From the NCBI GenBank assembly GCA_001804885.1, contig MHBM01000234.1:1-32716 (forward strand): 32,716 nt of DNA, written 5' to 3'. Shown piece by piece: positions 26,777 to 32,716 of the stretch. The notes under the pieces are model-generated. The model saw only the letters and a list, made by a program, of their open reading frames with translations, searched no databases and was not told the DNA's origin. Source of the DNA: Lentisphaerae bacterium RIFOXYA12_FULL_48_11 (GTDB lineage Bacteria > Verrucomicrobiota > Kiritimatiellia > UBA8416 > YA12-FULL-48-11). Position numbers and translations under genes: made by a program. Every line of letters begins with the position of its first letter. Within the stretch, counting starts at the first letter, position 1.

Positions 26777-27580
26777 ATGTATAATGCCATAAAATGCTGG
26801 CGTCGGATAAGAAATCGGCTTGCAGGGAAAAAAGTGCTGTTATTCCTCGATTTTGACGGAACTCTTGCTCCGCTGGCTTCCACACCTGAGAAGGCAAGCC
26901 TACCCGCTGAAACCAGGGCGTTGTTAAAAAAACTGTTGGTGTTACGTAGAGTAACGCTGGCTGTTATAAGCGGGAGAAAGCTCTGCGACATTTCTCGAAA
27001 AGTTAATCTATTTGGGGTGTTTTATGCCGGAAACCATGGTCAACAGGTTGCGGGTCCGCGCCTGAACTGGCATTACAAGATACCCGTTACATGTCGAATA
27101 CGTCTGAAGAGACTGCGTGTAACTCTGTCTCGCTGTTTGAAGACGGTGGAAGGGATATTGATAGAGGACAAGAATGGTTGTGTGGCGGTTCATTATCGAA
27201 ACGTTAAGAGAGGCGCTCTGAAAAGAATTCGCGGTATCCTGAGAGATGTTTCCTCATCCTTCATAAAATCGGGTGAAATCAGGATGTCTAAAGGCAAGAA
27301 AGTAGTGGAATTCTCGCCGGCGATTCAATGGGACAAGGGCAGGGTCGTTCTATGGCTTATTTCCAGGCTTGCCGCAAAGGGTGCGGATGGTTCTTATATC
27401 GGTATTTATGTCGGTGATGATTACACGGACGAGTCGGTTTTCGGGATTCTTCGGGGAAAGGGCATTACCGTTCGTGTTGGTGGCGACAGGAAAACCAGGG
27501 CCGAGTATTACCTGGAGAATACGGATGAAACATACCTGTTTCTAAAGAAGATTCTAAGATTTGCGGAAAAAACCGGGTAA
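26777..27580 (+). CDS. otsB: Trehalose-6-phosphate phosphatase
   Basis: This 267-residue HAD-family protein has the OtsB motif set: the nucleophile in 'LFLDFDGTLAPLASTPEKA' (Asp25, Asp27), 'LAVISGRKLCDI', 'FYAGNHGQQVAGP', the lysine region 'KGKKVVEFSP' with 'WDKGRVVLWL', and the metal-binding 'GDDYTDESVF' (Asp214, Asp215). It dephosphorylates trehalose-6-phosphate to trehalose, an osmoprotectant, in the cytoplasm. AAGG (26768-26771) precedes ATG 26777. No trehalose-6-phosphate synthase (otsA) is in the window, so it must be elsewhere if the pathway is complete. The gene follows the MscS gene by 98 bases and converges on the antiporter gene with only 6 bases between stops. Confidence 0.93.
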   Translation: MYNAIKCWRRIRNRLAGKKVLLFLDFDGTLAPLASTPEKASLPAETRALLKKLLVLRRVTLAVISGRKLCDISRKVNLFGVFYAGNHGQQVAGPRLNWHYKIPVTCRIRLKRLRVTLSRCLKTVEGILIEDKNGCVAVHYRNVKRGALKRIRGILRDVSSSFIKSGEIRMSKGKKVVEFSPAIQWDKGRVVLWLISRLAAKGADGSYIGIYVGDDYTDESVFGILRGKGITVRVGGDRKTRAEYYLENTDETYLFLKKILRFAEKTG

Positions 27581-27586
27581 GAACTG

Positions 27587-28744
27587 TTAAGGTGGACCGG
27601 ATTTGACTGGTGATCCGTAAGCTTGGTCATCAAATTGAGTATTTGCTTTTGGAAGTCCAAGTATCGAGAACAGAGTAATAAACAGACCCATGAATGCCAG
27701 CCATATCAGGGATGATTCGTTTGTGGAGTTTTGTTCGAGCGTTTGCAGTGCCAGTGCAATCATGGTTAGGTTGGGACTCAAAAGCAGGAATGCCCTGCTC
27801 TGTCCCTCTGCAGGCAAGAGCATATGTTGAGTTTTCTGACGGTACGCCAGAAGGAAAACCGCAGAACAGAGGGCAAGAAACCCGGCCTTTGAAAAGGCCA
27901 GTTCGAGAGGAATCCTTGCGCCAAGTCCAACCATGAAGGCCGGGATCAGAAGTCGGCTTCCGACTGGTGCGAGGTGTTTCTGCAGTCCGAGTCCCTCGCC
28001 GGTGGCTCTGTTTATAAAGAGGCCGAGGAAAAACGCTGTCTTGGGCGATGATAATCCGAGCCGTTCACCTGTCCCTGCGATGATCAGCACAAAGAGAACA
28101 ACTATCTGTGCTTTCCAGCGTATTGTCTTTTCAATGAGGATCTCAAGAAATCGGGTGAGGTGATTGGCAAGCAATCCAACCAGCATCACTGCAACTACGA
28201 TACCGATAAGCTGAAATATGAAACGAATACCAAAACCGTGTGATGAAAAAGCCTGTCCTCCTGAAAGTATTATGACAGCCTGAATTTCCAGAATGGTCAT
28301 AATGAAGAGCAGTGCCTCTTTTCTTTCCTGACTAATTTCCGTCATCTGCTGCAATGCGGGATATGCCATCCCGAGCGAGCATGCAGATACTGCGACTGTT
28401 GCGAGGAATGCTTCGGAATATGATAAATCAGCAACCAGTGCAAGTGTGAATACCACAGGATATTGCAACAATGTCCATTTCAGTGCTTTTCTGGCGGCCA
28501 GGGCCAGATCCTTTATCTTGGGCAATTCGATTTCGAGACCTATGCCGAAGAGCAACAGTATGAACCCGAAATTGCCGACGTCGATGAGCAGATTCTGGGC
28601 CTTGACCGTCATCATGGGACCAATAATGAACCCAGCGGTGAGATAGATGATATAAGCCAGGGATGGACGGCCCAGTTTTTCACATAGATCGGGAACACCC
28701 ATCAGAAGAATAATTATCACTACAAATATTTCTATTTCGTTCAT
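27587..28744 (-). CDS. CPA2-type cation/proton antiporter
   Basis: The 385 residues are almost wholly hydrophobic, with about 11-12 membrane segments. 'RPSLAYIIYLTAGFIIGPMM' and 'NFGFILLLFGIGLEIELPKI' match the N-terminal half of Kef/CPA2 monovalent cation-proton antiporters. 'LSSPKTAFFLGLFINRA' and 'LLIPAFMVGLGARIPLEL' match the second half. There is no TrkA/RCK nucleotide-binding domain, so this is the membrane part only. The exchange ion (K+ or Na+) cannot be assigned. It lies 24 bases after the Enzyme I gene on the same strand and may be co-transcribed with it. The start has a weak ribosome site. Confidence 0.85.
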   Translation of the reverse strand: MNEIEIFVVIIILLMGVPDLCEKLGRPSLAYIIYLTAGFIIGPMMTVKAQNLLIDVGNFGFILLLFGIGLEIELPKIKDLALAARKALKWTLLQYPVVFTLALVADLSYSEAFLATVAVSACSLGMAYPALQQMTEISQERKEALLFIMTILEIQAVIILSGGQAFSSHGFGIRFIFQLIGIVVAVMLVGLLANHLTRFLEILIEKTIRWKAQIVVLFVLIIAGTGERLGLSSPKTAFFLGLFINRATGEGLGLQKHLAPVGSRLLIPAFMVGLGARIPLELAFSKAGFLALCSAVFLLAYRQKTQHMLLPAEGQSRAFLLLSPNLTMIALALQTLEQNSTNESSLIWLAFMGLFITLFSILGLPKANTQFDDQAYGSPVKSGPP

Positions 28745-28768
28745 TCAGGTACATGTCGAATCATATGG

Positions 28769-30412
28769 TTACAGATTTCTTATATTCCTTTTCAAATCGG
28801 GAATACGATAAGGTGATACACTGAAGTGGGATATGCCGGCTTTTACAAAATGTTCAAGATGCAATTTGTCATTAGCCATTTCTCCGCAAACACTACATTC
28901 TTTGCCTGATTTTCTGGCTGCATCTGCCACCATCTTGGCCATGGTAAACATGTGTTCAGCACCTTTGTCAAAATAAGATGCAACTTCGGGACTTTCTCGA
29001 CCTGCTGCCATTACATATTGTGTGAGATCGTTTGTGCCAATACTTACAAAATCGGAAACTTTAATTATTCTATCAATTGCCAGTACAGCTGCAGGCGTCT
29101 CTATCATTGCGCCAAGTTCCATTCTCTTTCTCCTATGTGGTGCGTATTTCTGGCAGTACTCGTCAAGCATTTTTCGCACGGTGGTTATTTCTTCTGCAAG
29201 GGTAATCATGGGAAGAAGGACGCGGATGTTGAATTTATTTCCCAGTCTTACGAAGACCTTAAGCTGAGTTGAAAGGATATCAGGGTTCTTGAGCAGAATG
29301 CGAATCCCTCTAAGTCCGAGAAAAGGGCTGATGGGGTCACCGGTGTCAAAATATGGTAATTTCTTATCGCCTCCGATATCAAGTACGCGAAGAGTAACCT
29401 TGAGATTTTCTGTTGCAGCCAGTGCGTGCCGAAGCTTGTCATATAACTCTTTCTCTGTCGGCATTGTTTTGCTTTCTAAATACAGAGATTCGGTTCGAAA
29501 AAGGCCTATTCCGTCACAACCCTGTAGGACTGCCTGTGAAACTTCAGAGTGATTGCTGGCATTTGCATAGATTATAATTGTTTTGCCTCGGCTTGTTTTA
29601 ACGTGGTTCTTTACAATTCTGGTGTCGCGATTTTGTTTACCGGACAATAGACGGTGTTTTTCTCTGTAAGAAGTCAGCATTGCGGAAGAAGGGTTGCAGA
29701 GAATACTGCCAGATGAACCGTCAACGATTATTCGATCGTCTTCATTTATAAAATCCAGGGATTTGCCGTCGCTGCATGCAGCCGGTATGGAAAGTGAGCG
29801 GGCAAGAAGGGCGCTGTGAGAATGCACGCTTCCCTCTTGTATTACGATACCGGCAACATTGCGTTTATCAATATGAATAGTATCAGACGGCAGCAGTCGT
29901 CTTGTAACAACAATGGCGTTAGCAGGGAGTTTCTCCAGAACACTTGTATTAATACCCATGAGGTTTCTTAACACTTTGCGTAGAATATCACGAAGGTCGT
30001 CTGCTTTTGCTTTTATGGTTTCGCTGGTGGCGTCGCTGAAACGATTTATATATCTTCGGAATACATTTTTAACGACCTGCTCTGCATTCATCAGACTCTT
30101 TTGCAGTTCGGTATGGATTTCAGACAGAAAACTGGCATCCTCAAGCATGGCCTTCTGTGCCAGAAATATGGAACCATCGGAAGAACTTACGTTGTGCGAT
30201 ATAGATCTGCCAAGTTTATACAATTCTTTCTTAACATCGCCTATGGCTGTCACAATTCTTTTCAGTTCGTACGGAATGTTTTTTCTGGCAATTTTGTAAG
30301 AAGAGACATCTCTTGTTAGTATATCGTTGTAAATAAATGCCTTGCCGATGGCAATGCCTTCAGAAAGGGAGATTCCGTTTAATTCTGAGGTTTGAGGTAT
30401 CTTTTTTTTCAT
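28769..30412 (-). CDS. ptsI: Phosphoenolpyruvate-protein phosphotransferase (PTS Enzyme I)
   Basis: At 547 residues this is slightly shorter than the usual ~570. The HPr-binding helical domain (about 40-140) is followed by the phosphohistidine domain with His199 in 'EGSVHSHSALLARSLSIPAA'. The residue two before the catalytic His is itself His, where Thr is usual. The PEP-binding barrel has 'DGIGLFRTESLYLES', 'RVLDIGGDKKLPYF', 'LGLRGIRILL', 'GAMIETPAAVLAID', 'FVSIGTNDLTQYVMA', and Cys509 in 'CSVCGEMAND'. It transfers phosphate from PEP to HPr. No HPr or sugar-specific EII gene is present in the window, so its role may be regulatory. Confidence 0.93.
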   Translation of the reverse strand: MKKKIPQTSELNGISLSEGIAIGKAFIYNDILTRDVSSYKIARKNIPYELKRIVTAIGDVKKELYKLGRSISHNVSSSDGSIFLAQKAMLEDASFLSEIHTELQKSLMNAEQVVKNVFRRYINRFSDATSETIKAKADDLRDILRKVLRNLMGINTSVLEKLPANAIVVTRRLLPSDTIHIDKRNVAGIVIQEGSVHSHSALLARSLSIPAACSDGKSLDFINEDDRIIVDGSSGSILCNPSSAMLTSYREKHRLLSGKQNRDTRIVKNHVKTSRGKTIIIYANASNHSEVSQAVLQGCDGIGLFRTESLYLESKTMPTEKELYDKLRHALAATENLKVTLRVLDIGGDKKLPYFDTGDPISPFLGLRGIRILLKNPDILSTQLKVFVRLGNKFNIRVLLPMITLAEEITTVRKMLDEYCQKYAPHRRKRMELGAMIETPAAVLAIDRIIKVSDFVSIGTNDLTQYVMAAGRESPEVASYFDKGAEHMFTMAKMVADAARKSGKECSVCGEMANDKLHLEHFVKAGISHFSVSPYRIPDLKRNIRNL

Positions 30413-30478
30413 TAGCGATTCTTTCTATAATACATGATGCTGTCGCGTTTAAGCGAATGATGCGGTTAATCAGGCAGG

Positions 30479-31045
30479 TCATGGTTTCTTATTATCCTTC
30501 GCATATTGTGATTCGGGCAATCTGTAGTCAAGGCCTGCTTCAATCATGAGCTTGTTTCCGCATTCCGAACAGTATCCGTGCGTGAACTCGGCATTTGTAC
30601 GTTTGCTGATATATTGTTCTATCGGATGCCAGACGCCGTTCTCGTCTCGAATTTTTTTACATTGGGCACAGATTGGAAGAAGACCTTCAAGTATTTTGAC
30701 TTCTGCCTGAGATTTCTTGAGCTTTCTTGAGATCTTGGCGATAGCCCAACCTACAAACATAAAGGCGATTAAACGGATTGCTGTGTTCCAAAAAGGAGCG
30801 ACAGAATTACTGTACGTGTGTCCTGAAAGAGTGTCGGAAAGGAACCAGATAACTGCGGATGCTGTGGCTGATACAAATGACTGCAATGTACCCAGGTACC
30901 ATCCTGTTATTGAAATCGGCAGGAAGTAGAAAAGGAATGAACTGAATTCGTAGCCCAGGGAAAGATCAATAATTCCGATAAATAAAATAGACGCCAATGT
31001 TCCAGCCCAGACGGCAGGTGTTGAGAAGAAAAGTGGTTTATCCAT
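30479..31045 (-). CDS. Small four-helix membrane protein with a zinc-binding-like tail
   Basis: The 188 residues comprise about four membrane segments in residues 12-110, a short basic helix ('KISRKLKKSQAEV'), and then 'ILEGLLPICAQCKKIRDENG'. Two Cys pairs (126/129 and 159/162, 'GYCSECGNKL') suggest metal binding. This 'GLLPIC..CKKIRD' tail is common at the C-terminus of PAS-containing sensor and response-regulator proteins in many environmental bacteria, but here it is joined directly to a membrane sensor-like domain with no kinase, PAS or GGDEF part. AGAGG precedes ATG 31045. The Enzyme I gene lies 66 bases downstream. The function is unknown, with a signal-sensing role plausible. Confidence 0.75.
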   Translation of the reverse strand: MDKPLFFSTPAVWAGTLASILFIGIIDLSLGYEFSSFLFYFLPISITGWYLGTLQSFVSATASAVIWFLSDTLSGHTYSNSVAPFWNTAIRLIAFMFVGWAIAKISRKLKKSQAEVKILEGLLPICAQCKKIRDENGVWHPIEQYISKRTNAEFTHGYCSECGNKLMIEAGLDYRLPESQYAKDNKKP

Positions 31046-31138
31046 GCTTGTGACCTCTGCGAATTAATTTTATTTGATGTAATGTACTCTATGAAATGTG
31101 CATTGGCTATAGAAATTTCTTTGCGACTTGACCGGTCG

Positions 31139-32071
31139 CTATATGTGGTTGGCAGGTTTTATGGTTATAAGAACATAAACAATATACAATACAAGCAGGA
31201 CCATTCCGCGCCATCGGCTGATCATTCCGTTCCGCGTTGGATAGGTCAGTATGACTGTCGCAATACCAAATGACAATGCCATCGCCACCTCGCGGAACGA
31301 AATAACAATGGGACAGATTATAGAAACTATCCCGATAATCCACAGGCAGTTGAAAATGTTACTGCCCAGAATAGTTCCCAGGCCGATCTCGTCATGTCCT
31401 CTGATTTTGGCGATAACTGCGGTCGCCAGTTCCGGGACCGATGTTCCGACAGCCACAATCACAGCCCCTACTACGAATGTTCCCAGTCCCCAGGCAGCTG
31501 CGATGCCGGTTGCTCCGGTAACTATTAAGCGTCCGGCCAGGATCAGTAACCCCAGTCCGACAGTGCTGAATATGATAGAGAGCCAATGCCGATGTTCTTC
31601 GATCACTTTCTCAGCCGCGTTACGCTGCCGCCGTGCTTCCAGAACTACGGCAATCAACCATCCGGTGAAGATTGCCAGTAATATTATTCCGTCGATTCGG
31701 GACACTAAGCCATCAATGGTCATTACACCGATGATGACTGGTACAATCAGCGCAACCGGGAAGTCCCGTTTTACTTCCGTGCGTGTCGCGCGCATCCCGC
31801 CGATGACAAGAGCGAGGCCAAGGATCAGGCCCACATTTACCACGTTGCTGCCAAGAGCGTCGCCGAGTGAAATCTGGGGCGCCCGCGCCAGCGCCGCGTT
31901 GATACCCACGGAAAATTCCGGGCTGGATGTGGCAAATGCGGCGAACGTTACAGCTACGATACCGGGCGAGATTCGCGCCCATCGCCCCAATTTCACCACG
32001 CCACGTACGAACAACTCACCGCCGATGCCGGCTAATACTATACCCGAAGAAAGTGTAATGTAATCATTCAT
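31139..32071 (-). CDS. Sodium/calcium exchanger family protein (YrbG-like)
   Basis: The 310 residues form about ten membrane segments in two inverted halves, each with the CaCA alpha-repeat. The first is 'FATSSPEFSVGINAAL' with 'SLGDALGSNVVNVGLILG'. The second is 'VGTSVPELATAVIAKI' with 'GLGTILGSNIFNCLWIIG'. The acidic residues that bind the cation (the Glu of each S-P-E / V-P-E motif) are present. It exchanges Ca2+ or another cation for Na+ or H+ across the inner membrane. The length matches bacterial YrbG/CaxA-type proteins. AAGAGA lies about 6 bases before ATG 32071. A 270-codon frame on the opposite strand is an antisense shadow. Confidence 0.92.
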   Translation of the reverse strand: MNDYITLSSGIVLAGIGGELFVRGVVKLGRWARISPGIVAVTFAAFATSSPEFSVGINAALARAPQISLGDALGSNVVNVGLILGLALVIGGMRATRTEVKRDFPVALIVPVIIGVMTIDGLVSRIDGIILLAIFTGWLIAVVLEARRQRNAAEKVIEEHRHWLSIIFSTVGLGLLILAGRLIVTGATGIAAAWGLGTFVVGAVIVAVGTSVPELATAVIAKIRGHDEIGLGTILGSNIFNCLWIIGIVSIICPIVISFREVAMALSFGIATVILTYPTRNGMISRWRGMVLLVLYIVYVLITIKPANHI

Positions 32072-32144
32072 GTTAAATCTCTTGCAGTGAAAGGTGCCCC
32101 AGTAATTAAACAGGTGTCAATGGCAAACATGATTTCAGTGTGGC

Positions 32145-32716
32145 TTATTCTTCCTGTTGCAAGGCTGTGATCACTGCAATGTTCCATCCTTCCGGGCCGG
32201 GACAGGGGGCGCTTTCTGCCGTCGGGAATGAGCCCGCCAGCTCCTGATCGACCTTGCCATCAGGGCGTGGCACCAGAATTGGGTGATCTACAACCCGGAG
32301 GAAAGATATATCGTTTGGAGAATCGCCGAGACCGATGGTAACCGGCAGGAGACCGCGTTCAGCAAACCAGTCAAGCAGGACGCGCAGCGCCTTACCCTTG
32401 TCCAAGGGGCCGGAAAGATGCCAGAAACGTCCTCCTCGCGTTACGACCAGCCCTTGCTCGCGTGCTGCCTCGACAATCGCCGGTACGGCGGCATTGTCTT
32501 CGACAAGAAAAGGTTCATCGTACTCGCGGTCGGCAGCGAGCCTGGCAGCTGCCGGTGCAAGTCCTGTCATGAGGGCAAGTTCTTCGAGCGATATTTCCGA
32601 GAAACCCTTGAGTTTTGTGCCTGTTCTGGCCGCGATTTCTGCCAGGCGTGTTACAAGCAGGGCGCGGGCTACGCCAAGCTGGAAGGTGAAAGGCTTTGTA
32701 CCCGTAGCGGTGCCGA
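32145..32716 (-). CDS. mpgP: Mannosyl-3-phosphoglycerate phosphatase, 5' end outside the window
   Basis: The frame runs to the edge (last full codon ends at 32714), giving ~190 residues of the C-terminal part. The HAD-IIB signatures are 'PFTFQLGVARALL' near the edge, 'REYDEPFLVEDNAA', 'LDKGKALRVLLDWFAERG' (motif III lysine) and 'TIGLGDSPNDISFLRVVDHP' (motif IV metal site). The nucleophile DxD motif would lie in the missing part. The combination 'YDEPFLVE' and 'RGGRFWHLSGPLDKGKA' minus a few residues points to the enzyme that releases mannosylglycerate, a compatible solute of marine and thermophilic microbes. A related Cof-type sugar phosphatase is the alternative. The synthase (mpgS) is not in the window. 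Confidence 0.8.
   Translation of the reverse strand, partial: GTATGTKPFTFQLGVARALLVTRLAEIAARTGTKLKGFSEISLEELALMTGLAPAAARLAADREYDEPFLVEDNAAVPAIVEAAREQGLVVTRGGRFWHLSGPLDKGKALRVLLDWFAERGLLPVTIGLGDSPNDISFLRVVDHPILVPRPDGKVDQELAGSFPTAESAPCPGPEGWNIAVITALQQEE

Noticed and set aside
31251..32063. 270-codon plus-strand frame opposite the exchanger
   Set aside because: It is an antisense shadow; the minus strand encodes clear CaCA alpha-repeats.

Overview
The window is a dense bacterial chromosome segment carrying two partial and about seventeen complete protein genes. I see no rRNA, tRNA, CRISPR array or prophage module. The likely source is a member of the PVC superphylum, perhaps Kiritimatiellota or Lentisphaerota-like. 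The reasons are large secreted proteins with a 'WW...GQLK' N-terminal module, a right-handed beta-helix protein ending in a choice-of-anchor Q type 'DIGAYE' motif, NodB/beta-propeller fusions, and an esterase fusion typical of polymer-degrading members. This assignment is inference from protein style, with moderate confidence.

Bases 1-5283 hold three co-oriented genes for exported or surface proteins: a tail-fibre-like fragment, a 1295-residue secreted modular protein, and a signal-peptide-bearing 262-residue protein whose ribosome site overlaps the stop of the gene before it. Base composition becomes AT-richer inside the second gene near base 2960. From there to 5283 the DNA looks like a separately acquired module containing a transglutaminase-like domain. 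Bases 5286-6392 are a REP-associated tyrosine transposase (RAYT) bounded by a perfect 27-bp inverted repeat. It is followed by an isolated NodB-fold protein gene (6450-7412) and about 325 bases in which I find no gene.

Bases 7738-17121 hold a membrane-anchored unknown protein on the minus strand. On the plus strand follow a nitrilase-superfamily amidohydrolase, the beta-helix protein, a class III adenylate cyclase with all expected catalytic and adenine-specifying residues, a 559-residue unknown protein, and a secreted deacetylase-like/propeller fusion. The last three are closely spaced and may be co-transcribed.

Bases 17141-23292 (minus) encode an AddB/AddA-type helicase-nuclease pair with an ATGA overlap. 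The C-terminal iron-sulfur cysteine cluster usual in AddB has been replaced by other residues. A secreted two-domain esterase (23483-25444) is transcribed divergently.

Bases 25581-32716 look like an osmotic and ion homeostasis neighbourhood: an MscS channel, trehalose-6-phosphate phosphatase, a CPA2 cation/proton antiporter, an orphan PTS Enzyme I, a small membrane protein with a zinc-ribbon-like tail, a YrbG-type sodium/calcium exchanger, and a partial mannosyl-3-phosphoglycerate phosphatase. Two compatible-solute phosphatases plus channels and antiporters suggest a saline or osmotically variable habitat.
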